The notes under the pieces were generated by a model. That model had not been told where the DNA came from. It saw nothing but the letters and a program-made list of their open reading frames with translations, and made no database searches. From the IMG/VR virus record IMGVR_UViG_3300042554_002381, positions 1 to 64,000 of that record: DNA of 64,000 bases; one strand, written 5' to 3'. Source of the stretch: a virus. The translations under genes and the position numbers were made by a program. Shown one piece after another: positions 43,831 to 57,100 of the stretch; position 1 is the first letter of the stretch, and each line of letters starts with the position of its first letter.

Positions 43831-46800
43831 ATGGCTGACAATGTTTTTAACTTTCTGGATGATAACACGCTTGGCGTTGAAGAAAACAATCCTACAGGCA
43901 AGGCACCTCAGACTGATGAGTTTTCTGTAGCGTTTCAGAAACTTAACCAGCAAAGTGACTTTGAAAGACAGCAGGCATCACGCCCACAGTCTCTCACAGA
44001 GCGTTTCAATGCGCCTGTTGGTCCATCTACTTTTACATACACCCCAGAACAGACAGTAGATCCTTATCGCTACCAGAAAGGTTTCCAGGGAGAGTTCTTT
44101 AACCCTCTGGACAGCACCAACTACCAAAAGTTTGCTGACCGCGAAACGTTTGGTTCAGCCCTGAGTAAAGGCCTTGACAGTTTTGCTTACAAGTTTGGAA
44201 ACACCTTTGTAGACTACTGGAAAGGATATGGACGTATGGCAGATGCACTGGTTCACATGGACTGGGACCGCATGAAGCCTGATGAAGAAACCCTTGCCAC
44301 GCAGTACTATAAAGATCAGCTTGACATGAATCGCAACTTTGTGTTTGAGCAACCTGAAAACGAAGACAGCATTTTTTCTAAGCGCACTATGAGTGAGTTT
44401 ATAGGCAATGCTGGTTTTGCTTTGGGAACCTTTGCAGGTCTTGGTATTGAAATTGCAGCAGATATTGCCATTACAGCTGCAACTGGAGGCGCAGGTGCTG
44501 TAAGTTTTGGCGCAACAGCTGCAAGGCTGGGCGCAAAACAAGCTGCTGCACAGACAGCAAAATCAGGATTTAGATTTGCAGATGCACTGACAGACGTAGG
44601 CAAAGGATTTTCTTATGGCAACAAGAGTGTAGATGAAATATCTGCAGCTGCAAAGGTTGCAGGAAAGATTGATGAAACAGCAGCCCTTGGTAACATGAGC
44701 CGCAGCGCATTGCGTGACTCAATGTCTGAGACGTTCACTGTGTACTCTAATAATTTTTTCAACATTGCAAAGTCAAAGAACTTGGGAGAAGTTGCCACCA
44801 ACCTGCTGAAAGGAACACCGCTGGTGGGTACTGGTGTACGCTATGGTGAAAAAATTGCCGCGGCCTCTAAAGCAGGAGCCTCTACAGGCCAAATGATTGG
44901 CATGGGACTGCAAGGACTGCGTCGTGTGGCGCAGGAACTTAACATGGCAGGTACAGAGGCAAGTTTTGAAGCAGTGACCTCTTATGGTGATACGCTGGAT
45001 AAAATGGTTAAGCAGTATCAGGTAGACAACGAGGGAGCTGTACCTACAGCCGAAGAGTTTGAAGAGATGAGAAGTCTTGCAATGCAGGCAAGTACCGCTA
45101 ACTATAACACCAACCTGGGACTGCTTCTTGCTACCAACAAACTTCAGTTTGGAAACTTGTTTAACAGGTTTATTCCTGCCAACAAGTTTATGACAGAAGC
45201 TGCAGAAAACGTAATGGTTATCAACTCTAAAGCTGGCCAAGCGCTAATTAACAAATCAGGTTTTTTTGGCAGCTATGGTGTACTTGGAAAGGTTGCCAGA
45301 GAGTTTGGTAAAAAAGAAGCTGCCTGGCAGTTCTCTAAAGCTTTTACTAAGGACTTTTTGAAGTTTGAAGTCTCAGAAGGTCTGCAAGAGAATCTTCAAG
45401 AAACATCTGCTACTGCATGGCGTGACTACTACGCCGGTCAATTCAATGGTTTAGAAACCTCACTGTCTGACGCTTTTGGAAAAGGTGTCAGTGAGCAGTT
45501 TACTAAGCAAGGTCTGAAAACGTTTCTGATGGGCGCGTTTACAGGATCACTGATTCGCGTGCCAACAGCGCTTGCTTCCAGTTCATTTGAAGCTGCTAAT
45601 CGCGCACTTATTAACCGCGAGTATGCAAAGACTCCTGAACTTAACCCCTACAAGCGTGCAGAAGAACAGTTCAAAAAAGACCTTGAGATACAGAACGCAC
45701 TTTTCAAGCAGGCCAAAGAAGGCAGCTTTAAAGAAAAGATCGTAAACTTTGTGGCACAGACTGATGCTGCTCAACAGCAGGCAGAAGCTGCAGCCAAAGG
45801 ATTGCGCTATGAGTTTGAAAACGGTCGCGACAACGCACTACTTGCAGCAGTAGCGTCTGCTCAAAGAACGAACTCAATAGGCATGTTGCAACGCGCTATC
45901 AAAGACATGGGTAAGGACATGACGGCAGAAGAATTTGAAAAGTCTTTTGGTGTCAAGTTAGAAGACACTAAATACAAATCTGCAAGCGAGTTCTCAGAAT
46001 CTGTTGCTAGAGATGTTAAGAAATACTCAGACGTTATTGAGGGCCTTCGCACTAAGTTCAAAAGCACCATGGCCAATCCTGCACAGTATGACAAAGGCAG
46101 CAGAGGCCAGTACGTTGCAACATTGATGCGCGGTGCGCAGGAAGAAGCCATACAGGTTCTTGCCCTTAACGCTATTAAGGGTGACATGTCAGCTAACAGA
46201 GCCAAACAGATTGCTGAAGAACTGATGTCTTCACCTGGGATTGGAACCAGTGCAGATTACGCATTGCGAGCACTCACTAGTGCTACATCACTGCAAGGTG
46301 AACTTAAATCTTTGTATGCAGAAATCAGGATTTTAGAAGAGCAGCTTAAAGCTGAAGGTCTTGATGCTGACACAAAAAACAGCATCAAAGAGCAACTTGA
46401 CAGTAAGATTAAAGAAGAAAAACTGCTGTCAAAGTGGGCCAGTTACTGGGAGGTCAGAGACAGCATTATAGGATACGACAAGGAGAACAAACCTGTTAAA
46501 AGCAAGCAGATTGTAGATGTCTTTGTAGGAAAATCTATTGACAAAACACAGACTGTCACAGATGAAAACGGCAATGAGGTTGAAACAGTAGACAGGACAT
46601 TTGATCCTACTGACCCAGAGGTTGTAGAAACGTTTCGCCAGTTAATGAACATCAAAAACAAACAGGCAGGAAACAGCACTGATATTTCTGAAGAGGTCAT
46701 GCGTGACAGCTTTCAGAAGATCTATGACTACATCCGCCTGGACCGCGACACCAAAGACTACATGCGCAGTGTTGATGTGCTCATGAACCCTGATAACTTC

Positions 46801-48159
46801 CGCCAAATGCAGGAGCGTATGGTAGATGGCAAGTTTAAGTTCAACCTGATTCTCTATGTTGACAAACTAGACGATGATTTATACAACAGGACTTTGGAGA
46901 TTCTTAATGATCTGGCGCCTGGTGAACAAGATGCAGTAAACATAATTGAAGACTTAAGAAGCGCACTTGTTGACTCTGAGAACTATAAGAATTTGTTGGT
47001 AGTAATTACTAACCCTGATATAAGCATTGAGCAGGAAGACTATGCGTTTAAATTGTATGAAGATATTGTTCAGGACTTGCTTAAAAAAGAAGCAGAGATC
47101 AGAGTCAAGTATGCACCTAAAGAATACACAGATGATATCTCACAAGAGGACTATGACGAGATCATTGCTACTAAAGAGTTGGATCCTGTAATTAAGTATC
47201 TTATTGCAAACAAACTTTCACAAGGTATAGCGTTGTCTGAGCGTGAAGAAAAGGTTTACAATATTTATAAAGACGCAATAGACAAAGAAGTAGCACCTTC
47301 TGAAACACCTGTTACGTCTGGCACTACTGTAGATCCTGCAGAACAAACTCCTGCCCAGGAGTTACCACCTGTAATTACAGTTGGACCTGATGGTGAGGAG
47401 GTTATTGAGGAAACTCCCGCAATAGCAGCAACACCTTCGCAAACTTCTGAAACTTTTACAGACTCAGTGGACGATGCAAATCTTGCGTTTTTTGGAATGA
47501 GTCCACAGACTGCTGTCACAGAACAAGAGACAGCTTTAGAGCAAGAAACACCTTTTGCTGCCACCGGCACAGAAGAGCAGGGATACGACGTAGTAGATCG
47601 CAACAACAATGCAGTTAATCCTGAAAAAATCTCTAGTGCTGAACAAGCTGTAGAGCTTGCAGAGAGCATGAACACTACCAGGGCTGACCTGGATTTTGTG
47701 CAGAAGCTTATGGGCACTACAGACACAGCAATGGTCACCAAAGCACTTGAGATATTTCAAAAGTCCATGGAGCAGTACAACAAGCGCAAGAAGACCGGTT
47801 TTACTACACTGGAAGAGTATTACAAAACTCCTGATGGTAAACGTTTGATAGATGCAAACAAAGAAGCATTGATCACAGGTAAACCTGTAAACTACAAGCA
47901 AAAGCCTGTGGCTGTGGCAGTTAGCCCTGTCACAAGCCAGGTCACATTGTTTGACTCACCAGCCACCGGAAACGTTGCAAGTTTAACTCTTTCAAGTTTA
48001 GAAAGTCTTCACGCTAAAGTCAAAGAATTTAGAGAGCAAGCTCTACAAGATCCAACTAAATTTAGTAAATTTGTAGAGACAGGAAATGTGCCATCTGCTC
48101 CCATCACAGAAGCTTCTATTCTTAACAAGCTTCAAGACATTACTCGTTGCTTTTCATAA
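43831..48159 (+). CDS. Giant internal virion protein (1442 aa)
   Basis: A 1442-residue protein. Residues about 188-240 contain hydrophobic/amphipathic segments (GNAGFALGTFAGLGIEIAAD, ITAATGGAGAVSFGATAARL) that could insert into a membrane. The middle is helical and charged. The region about 1150-1250 is Thr/Pro/Glu-rich and probably flexible (SETPVTSGTTVDPAEQTPAQ). No catalytic motif is seen. It is directly upstream of the polymerase gene and could help form an ejection channel, as internal core proteins do in other podoviruses; this is inference. Confidence 0.75.
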   Translation: MADNVFNFLDDNTLGVEENNPTGKAPQTDEFSVAFQKLNQQSDFERQQASRPQSLTERFNAPVGPSTFTYTPEQTVDPYRYQKGFQGEFFNPLDSTNYQKFADRETFGSALSKGLDSFAYKFGNTFVDYWKGYGRMADALVHMDWDRMKPDEETLATQYYKDQLDMNRNFVFEQPENEDSIFSKRTMSEFIGNAGFALGTFAGLGIEIAADIAITAATGGAGAVSFGATAARLGAKQAAAQTAKSGFRFADALTDVGKGFSYGNKSVDEISAAAKVAGKIDETAALGNMSRSALRDSMSETFTVYSNNFFNIAKSKNLGEVATNLLKGTPLVGTGVRYGEKIAAASKAGASTGQMIGMGLQGLRRVAQELNMAGTEASFEAVTSYGDTLDKMVKQYQVDNEGAVPTAEEFEEMRSLAMQASTANYNTNLGLLLATNKLQFGNLFNRFIPANKFMTEAAENVMVINSKAGQALINKSGFFGSYGVLGKVAREFGKKEAAWQFSKAFTKDFLKFEVSEGLQENLQETSATAWRDYYAGQFNGLETSLSDAFGKGVSEQFTKQGLKTFLMGAFTGSLIRVPTALASSSFEAANRALINREYAKTPELNPYKRAEEQFKKDLEIQNALFKQAKEGSFKEKIVNFVAQTDAAQQQAEAAAKGLRYEFENGRDNALLAAVASAQRTNSIGMLQRAIKDMGKDMTAEEFEKSFGVKLEDTKYKSASEFSESVARDVKKYSDVIEGLRTKFKSTMANPAQYDKGSRGQYVATLMRGAQEEAIQVLALNAIKGDMSANRAKQIAEELMSSPGIGTSADYALRALTSATSLQGELKSLYAEIRILEEQLKAEGLDADTKNSIKEQLDSKIKEEKLLSKWASYWEVRDSIIGYDKENKPVKSKQIVDVFVGKSIDKTQTVTDENGNEVETVDRTFDPTDPEVVETFRQLMNIKNKQAGNSTDISEEVMRDSFQKIYDYIRLDRDTKDYMRSVDVLMNPDNFRQMQERMVDGKFKFNLILYVDKLDDDLYNRTLEILNDLAPGEQDAVNIIEDLRSALVDSENYKNLLVVITNPDISIEQEDYAFKLYEDIVQDLLKKEAEIRVKYAPKEYTDDISQEDYDEIIATKELDPVIKYLIANKLSQGIALSEREEKVYNIYKDAIDKEVAPSETPVTSGTTVDPAEQTPAQELPPVITVGPDGEEVIEETPAIAATPSQTSETFTDSVDDANLAFFGMSPQTAVTEQETALEQETPFAATGTEEQGYDVVDRNNNAVNPEKISSAEQAVELAESMNTTRADLDFVQKLMGTTDTAMVTKALEIFQKSMEQYNKRKKTGFTTLEEYYKTPDGKRLIDANKEALITGKPVNYKQKPVAVAVSPVTSQVTLFDSPATGNVASLTLSSLESLHAKVKEFREQALQDPTKFSKFVETGNVPSAPITEASILNKLQDITRCFS

Positions 48160-48186
48160 GCACATTTCTTCTTTAACCCAACTATA

Positions 48187-51100
48187 ATGGCGTGTCAAAT
48201 ACAAACTGACAAGTACACTGGCATTGTTCTGGATCTGATAAGACTGGAGCCTACTGTATATAATAACTTTGACAATGCTGCTTCTTTTATTCTGAGAAGC
48301 GGGCTGACTCCAGAGCAGAAGATGCTCTCTGTGCATAACCTGGCGCACATCTACGCAGGTCTTGCTGACTTGGACTCTTCCTACTATGAGAAAGGCAAGG
48401 CTGATCAGGTCAGCAGCATGATCGCTGCTACAGAAAACCCTGAGGGATATGTAAAGATACTTTCAGAACTTTATGGTATATCCAAGCCTGCAGAACTCAA
48501 GCTGGACAGCATCACTAAAAAAATTGAGGCACTTGGTGGCAAAACAGTCATCAACCGCGCAGACTTGGTAGGCACCAATGGCATAGTAACCCTGATCAAA
48601 AACTACTTTGCTACCCACAGCTTTGCCAATCTGGAAGAAAGAACCCAGTTACTGGAGCAACTTTCAGCGGCACTGCGTCAGCAAATCATAGACAGTCAGA
48701 TGCCTCAGGACAACAAAGATGGCCTTGAGTCTTTGATAGGTGACATGTTTGCCAGTCTGGACAAGCGTTCAGACTTTATTCCTATTACTGAAATTGCGCA
48801 AGAAGCACAGCTTAGAAACATGCTGGTAACTCTTGCCAATGGAGAAATGGTAGAAGCTATCTCAGAAAACGAGGTGCTCTATATGATCAGTAACGACGGT
48901 TCACTTGAAGCTCTTTCTGAAGACCAGATTGTAAACTTCAAGCAGTCGCGTCCCACAGACACTTTCCAGGGAAACTCCAGTGAGCATATTTTTTATGAGG
49001 ACACCATTTTAAGCAGTCTGCGTGTAAAGCCTGTTAATCCTGAGGATACAGCAGAAATATTTAAAGCACTCAATCATCCACAGCCTCTTACAATGGTGCG
49101 TATTCATGCTGTTAAAGTCAGCAGCGTGGGTGATCAGCGTGTGGAGCGTATCCAGAATTTGGCGCAGTCTGATCCAGCAATGGCAAAGCTCGCCAACAGG
49201 CAGCATGAAACTTTTGAAAACAAAGCGCAAACAGAATATCTACTTTCTGAAAGCACTGGTAAAGTAGTGACCTTGTCACGTCCAAAAGCATCAGAGCAAA
49301 GCTTTGTGCTTGTAGGAAATATTATCGGCACAGACAAGAAGTTTTACCTGTACAGTAATGACAATCTTACATTTGTATCTTCTGACAACACTACTGAGCG
49401 GGTTGATTTCAACAACCCAGGGCACCTTGCAGAGTTAAAGCGCCTTAGTGTCAAAACAACCGGCGCAGAAAGAGTGGAGTTGACAGACCAGGATATTGAA
49501 ACACTGCAGGATAGTGCCAAACACTACCAAGAGTTTGTGGCTTCTGTACAGGATGATTTGATGTCAGAATTTGCTGGCGGAAGAACCTCTGTGGACATTA
49601 CAGAGCAGTTTGCTCAAGCGTATCAGATGCAGTCCACACGGCCTTTTAAGACTCTCACACCTCTTGGTAAAAAACTTGAGTCCGACCCTTCACTGTACAA
49701 GCTGCTTACTATTGTCAACACAAAAACTGGGGCTAAAGAAGAGCGCCAGATACCGTTTTTGTACAATCGTGTTCAGGGGGTTCTAGCAAATTTTCAGCTG
49801 GTAGATGTCCTTGATAAAGATGAAAGAATAGAGCATACGCCACAGCCAGGTGCTGAACCAGTGCTTATGAACATGGATGATTATGCAAAAGAGGTGCTTG
49901 GTCTTAACTCTAACAGTGTTGAAAAGCTTTTAAAATCTACAGACCAGCGTCAAATGAACGTGGTCATTAAGTTTAGAGAGGGTGCTGTTCCTACCTACAA
50001 CATTGCAGAAAATGTGGCTACAATGTCACCGGTGGAAGAGTTTGCCAACTTTATTTTTGAGCTTGGCAGTGTATTGACCAACAGTACCAACAGAGGTACA
50101 GACGTGAAAAACTTTGATGTTTTTCAGTATGCTTTTAAACCTGCTACTAGTAAAGCAGTAGGCGACAAACCACTTTATGTTGCGTTTTCAACCACTATAA
50201 AAGGACAGCTGCAGTTTTGGATTAAGCCAGCCAAAAGAGATGGTCGTTATGGTTTTATGGAAGAAAACAAAAAACCTTACAACTTTTTGTTTGATGAGAA
50301 AATTATTACTACTACTGCAAAAGCACTTAGTGAAGGAAAGCTTGTAAAACAAATTCAGGAAAAGTTTCCTGAGCTTGCAAAGTTTGATCTTAGTAAACCT
50401 GAAGATCTTTACGAGTTTTACAGAACAATTACTGTCATGAGCCGCAGAGGTTCTGTGGATGCACTAATTATAGATCTTGCCAATGCTGTCAAAGAAGCGC
50501 AAGAAAGGTTTTCTCAGCAAATCCGTGATCAGGTGCTAAACAAACTTGAGTCACAGACCAGTGAAGATACCAGATTCATGCAGAATCTTAGAGAGGATTT
50601 TACTTACAATGGTGTATTTAAGCCAGAGTTTTTGTTTTTTCGTGAAGAAAAAGATGGTAATGTTGTACCCAACATTTCTTTTTCACCAAGATACACTCCT
50701 AAAAATGGCATTAATGCACGCACGCGTTTTGCTTCTAATCTGAACAACTACATGCATGTGGATTCAGGTGCAAGACGCTTTGTCATTACTCCTAAAAATG
50801 ATGTCAGCAACCTGAGTAGCATTCCTGCTCCTGCGCCAGCACCTGTAACAGTAGAATCCCCTGCGCAGATACATGTACAAAATCCTGTGCAACAACCTGT
50901 AGCACCCAGTACTATTGATATACCACGCATGCCCATGTTTAGCATGATGGCAGGCAATGTAGAAACAGAAACAGATGCTGAACGTCTTAGCGCTGTTGCC
51001 TGGTTAAAGAAAACATACCCTCAGTTTCAGCTTTCAGAGTTTGACCTTTCTACACTGATTGAACTTTCCAGTCTGGATGGAACTGTACTGGGGATGTTCA

Positions 51101-54100
51101 AAGACCGTGTGATCTATCTCAACAACCAGATCAAAGGTAAAGGTACTGTTTACCATGAGGCCTTTCACGGTGTGTTCAGGTACCTGATGACAGATCCATA
51201 TCGCGCAGGTCTTGTAGACTTAGTATCTGGAATGAAAGTCCATGCTTCTAAGTTTACAGAAGAGTCACTCAAAGAGTTTGCACGCAAGCGTAACTATGTC
51301 TATGACAAGACGCGCATGAAACAACTTCAGGCAGAAGAAATTCTTGCAGATGGTTTTCAAAAATATATGACAGACAACAAGAAACCTAAAGGTGTTCTTG
51401 GTGACCTGATGCAGTTGCTCAAGCGCTTGATTGAAATGTTTACAGGCAAGAGCAATGAGATTGACAGACTGTACTCTCGCGTAAGCAGTGGTTACTACAC
51501 AGGCTCTGTCATGGCTTCTGAAATATATGATGGTCAGGCAGCGTATGAGATCATTGAAGGTCTGGTTGAAATTGAAAATTTGCCTGGTGGTGTAGGAATT
51601 ACAGACAGGATTGGCAGTCTTAATTCTGCAGAACAGCAAAATGAGCTGGTCAATATGGTGACTTATTACATGCTCAAAGGATACAATGACAAGCAGACGT
51701 TTGAGCAAAACTTTGACAGAATGGCTAAAGTTATTCTGGATAAAGAGTACAACCTTGACAGGCTTATTGCAAACCATCCTGAGAAACGTGATCAGATTCT
51801 TGAAGTTCTAGGTAATACCTGGAAGAACTACCGTTTCATGTTGGGTGCACGCATGCTGGGTGAAGTACTGCCTGACTTAAACAACACAGGCAATCCTGAC
51901 TATGATAATCTGGTACGCCCTAACTCAGTAAAGCGCAATGACGGTGCAGGAGATAGCTTTGTAGACAACGCCAATGGTCAAGAGTCTAAAAAGACCCTGA
52001 TGAAGCTTGTCAAAGCAAACTTTGAAAAGATTAATGCGCTTGTAGAAGGCAAGCCAGAACAAGAAGACACGCTTACAGCAGATAGAATTGACGAGCTCAT
52101 TACAGATGAAAATCCTGCTGTTTACAATGAAGATGATGAAACCGGTTCTAATGACCAAGAAACTGACTCTGCAGATTTTGACAGTGGATTGAATCAGTAC
52201 AACAAACTTGAAGGAGTCAACAAAGAGATCAGAAGGTTTTTGGCACTGGTAAAGTATGACCGTGTAGATGAAAGACTGGGCATTACGCTGCCACGTCTTG
52301 TCAACGGCAATCAGATGTTTGGTGTACTTATGAGTGTTACATCAGACATAGAGGTAGATAACATTATTGACCACATTAAGGTTGTAGCAAAAACTGCACG
52401 CTATGATGGAAACAATTTGCTGGCCGATGATCTTGACAACATTTACAGTAAGCTGCAAAAGCTTACAAACATTGACAGCAATGGTAGGCCTCAAAGCAAT
52501 CAGCAGCTTTACAACATGATGATTGATGCGTTGGATACTACTGAGCTTGACTTTATAACTACTACAGTCTATACCAATAAAAAAACTGACCCATACTCTG
52601 GAGAGGACATGGGTACAAGCACAGGAAATTACACAATCAAAGACCAGGTTTTGTTTCAGGACACCAATCTGCGCAAAACAAATATCATTACCTCCATTAA
52701 GACTAAGCATGCTTCTTCTGCAAAAGATGAAGCATATCTTAAGGCTGCTAGAGATCTGTATGATCTGGCAAAGAACAAGATTTATGCTGGCAACTATATT
52801 TTAGACAGTGCTGGTTCTAACCAGGGTCAAAAGCTTGAAGAAATTTCTACTCAGTTGCACACTCTCATGGGAGAAGTTGGCATCAATGTACCCAAGTCTT
52901 TGATACGTCTGTCACTACTTGCTATAGATAAAATACAGAACAATGTGGTGCACGACAATGCACAGTTTAGCCAGGATGTTTTGGATCACTACAACAATCA
53001 TGAACAGATGATTGCTGAAGGGATCTATTTTGAAAAGGACTTCTTCTTAAGCATATCACAGATTCTTGAAGAGGCTGTAAAAAATACAAACAATCATGAT
53101 GCTTTTGCAAGGTATATAACTAAAGACAAAAATGCAGAGTTACCAGTAGATCGTTTTAATGTAATTCTGCGCAGAGCAGCTGCCTACATTGTCAAGTATG
53201 ACCCACAAGGTATACAGAGTACAGTTAAAGACTCAGAAAACAAGTCGCGTTACCGGTTTGTGAGTTACACGCCGGCGCTACGTCTGGCGCAAACTTTGAG
53301 AAGAAAAGGACTGGAGGAGACACTGAAAGAAGACCCTTACTTTGAACAGTACATAAACGACTGGTTCAAAGACAATCCAGCAATGGGGGTTCTACTTGAT
53401 CCAAAAGGCAGTGCTACTGACAAAGCAAAGCAAGAACTGTTCTTGCGCAACTTCCGCGTTGCCATGTTTGGTGGTGTTAACCAGGTGTTTGACGGCAAGT
53501 TCAAACCTGGTAAGAGTTTTAAAAACATTGACAGCAAGTCAATGTATATCACACACCTTCTTTCTTTTCTGAACAGAACCTCTCACAAACAAGTTGTTAA
53601 AGATGCTGAAGGAAAAGACACACTTGTTGAGATACAAACTTACCTGCGCAGTTTTTCACAGCTTGAGTCATCGCAGACTAACTTTTTGATTTCTGCAATG
53701 TACGAGCAGTATGCTGACAACACCGGCATGCTGGAAACAAAAGATGGACACCTCAAGATTACAGACATACTTACAAATGCTGTGCGTCAGGAATACAATC
53801 GTATTCAGCGTGAGTACAACAAAAGACTTGAAAGAAAACAGGTCTTTGACGCAGGAGAAAAGCACAGTCTGATTTTGAAGTTTAACGCTACACATCAAAA
53901 AGACGATGTGACAAAGGCAGAAGTTAACAGCACAGACTTGCGTGCATACAACTTTATTGGCAAGATACCAGATTTTTTTCAGGCAAACGCAGAACTGGTC
54001 ACTAATGACACCAACACTGGTTTGCGCGATCTGGCTTTTGCAGGTACAAAGTTTGAAGAACTGCCTGAAGATGTAATGGTTACACTTCGTAACCAGTTGA

Positions 54101-57100
54101 ACACCTATGCACAACAAGCGCTTCAAAAACATCTTGACAGGCTTGTTGAACTTGAAGTGCTAAAAAAAGATTCACAGCCTACAAGAACTGCTGCAGGCGC
54201 AGCCTTTGTTCAGAAAGGAACTGATGGAACCATTACAAAGTATACATCAAATCTTATTGCGCCTACACTTATTGTAGATGGAAAAAAAGAAGGAAACGTT
54301 CTTGAAAACAAGTATTACAAAACACCCAAGAACTATGGTGAAAAGTTAAAAAACACAGAGATACCATCTGATGAAATTCCAGCACCTGTTGAAATTCCAG
54401 CACAAGAAAACATGGAAGGTTTTGTGGCAGATGCGTTCTTTAACTTCTGGGCTAACTCACTTACAGTAAATGACTTGCTGGATGGTGACAGTGCCATGAA
54501 CGTAAAAGATCCTTCTGATTATTTCAAGCGTCAGAAAAAACAACTTGCTGCAGGATCTACGCCTAAACGCGGCGATCACAAAGTTGCGTATATCAATACG
54601 ATCAAAGCTTTTATACATGAGACCTACCCAATGTACGGGCCTTATTACAACGCAGATGAGATCCTGGGTGATGAAAGGCTTTCTGAAAACCTGCGTGACA
54701 TCTTAATTGCTGACTTTGCTAAAGCACAGAGCGGCGTAAAAGAAAGAATTACTGACCCAAGCACAGGTATTGAAAGAACCATTAAGTATGGTGACATGAT
54801 GCGTGAGGTTTTTGATGGTCAGAGTTTTTCTACACTAATGCACCAGATGGATATGCACGATGCCATGGGTCGTCTGAGTGCAGAGGCTGCAGAACTAATG
54901 ATAGCAAAGCACTATCGCAAGCTTACTGCAGATGAAATATCATTGCTTGAGAGAAACAACATTGTAAACAACTCTAAAAAGACAGTGACTTCAACGCGCA
55001 ATGCGTATCATAAACAGTCTGAGGTTCACATTGACCGTAACGATGTGTCTGTGTTTGTTATCCCTGAAGAAGTTCTTGTGTCTCCTGAAAGAAAAAGGGA
55101 ATACATCAAAAAAGCACAGGACACTATTCACATGCTTTACGCAGAAGTCTATTCTTTAAGGGATGCTGCAAAAGAGGCGAAAATTGCTGGTCTGGATCCT
55201 GCACCATTTATGACACAGATAAAGGTTAACATGCAGGAGATACATAAGTACTATAAGCCTATTCCTTCTCGCAAAATACTGCATGATCTGTTGAACGCCA
55301 TGGAGTTCCACCAGATAGATCACTTGATGGACACCACTGCGTCTAAAAACGCCACACTGCTACCGGTTGATATCTTTACTGAAAGTCAAAAGCTTACAGA
55401 AGGAAGTTACATTAACCTTGAAATGTCTTCTATGGCTGTTGACAACCGCTATAAGTTTCTGCAGGTAGAAACATCAGGTGTCAAAGACACAGCTAAGTTT
55501 TCTGTACAAGCCAAAGCGCTGATAGCTGCAGACCTTTTAAATATTGCTGAAATCATGCGCGCCTCTGGAAGAGACATTGCAGAGAGTGAGCAAAAATCTA
55601 TGGAAAAAGTTGCCACTATTCTGAGAACTTATCAGCGTACACTTAAAGACGTCGGTGAGTCAAACTTAGTTAACTTGAAAACAATCTTGCGTAAGGACGG
55701 CGACTTTGAAGTGGGTAAAATCTTCACCCTTATCAGAACTTCTTTGGAGTCTCAGGGAGCACCAGTAAACACGCTTAAGCTGTTTGATCTGAATGTTGAT
55801 GGTACACCGGTGCACTCGCCCAACCTGCCAGGAATACGTAACATGCTGGAGTATTATTTCTTCTCACAGTACTCTAAGCATATCACTGATGAAAAGCGTT
55901 CTGGCTTTAAAAGTATTCACATGTCTTCTTTTGGGTATGACCTAATGACAGACATGGATGGCAACATCATTCGCAGTGAAGACTACCGCAGGAACTCTGC
56001 CAGGTATCCTAATGTCAAAACGCGTCCTTTGGGGGTGTCTGTAGAGACAAATCCGGATGGCACCAAGACCTATTTTGTAGAAGTGATTGTACCCAAACCT
56101 CAGTTCAGAAATAAAGAACATGAGGAGTTTTACATGAAGCAGCTGACCAAGATGTTTGCCACACGTATTCCTACAGAGGATAAGCGATCTATGATCGTAC
56201 TTAAGGTTGTAGACTTTATTGACAGTGCAAACCTGAACGGTATTATTGTACCGCATTTTGTGCATTTACTGGCAGGTTCTGACTTTGACGTGGACAGCTT
56301 GTATGGACAGACACTTGCGCATTACTTTAATGCTGATGACAAGCCTGTACTCTATGGAGACTACAGCGCTTATAGCTCTGAAGACGCCGGTCGTTACACA
56401 GAGTTTGTGGAGTACATGAGCAAAGACGATGATGTAAGTATGTTGGTTAAGTCAGAACTCTCTAAGATTGAAGCGCTGGGTGAAAACTATACACCTTCTG
56501 ACAATGCTAAGACTTTAGTAGGATACACTGCAGAAAGACTTTCAGAAGACGTTGATACGCTCAAGAACTACGACGCTGTATTAGCTGCATTTGAAAAGCT
56601 GGGTCTACCTGTCACACTAGAGAACTTTCTTGCCAATCCTAAGTACAAAAAAGTAACGCGCCCTGCGTTTCAGAATGCAAACCTGCGTTCAATGATGGAT
56701 ATTCTGTCAAACGAAGCAGTGTTCAATTATCTCTATATCAATGAGCGTTCTTCAGTGCAGGCCTTTGAAGACATTGCTGAAGAATTTGGAAGAGACGTTA
56801 AGCAAATGGGTGGTGGGTACAACCACTTGTCTATTGACGGTGTGGTTACCACCAAGAATATCAGTGGTGTATACAAGTCAGGTATTGGTATTGCAGCTAA
56901 TATCAACAAGTTTGTTGCGCTGGCGTCACAGTTTGGACTTGAGTTAAATTCTCAAAACGTCATTTGGCAGTTTCAAAACGCAGTTGAGAAAGGCAAAACA
57001 GAAACAGGGGAGACTGAGTATGACCTTACTTTGAGGAAATACACCAACTTTGGTACTCTGAGTGAGGAAAACCAGCGCGTTATTGCAAGCATAGGAAACA

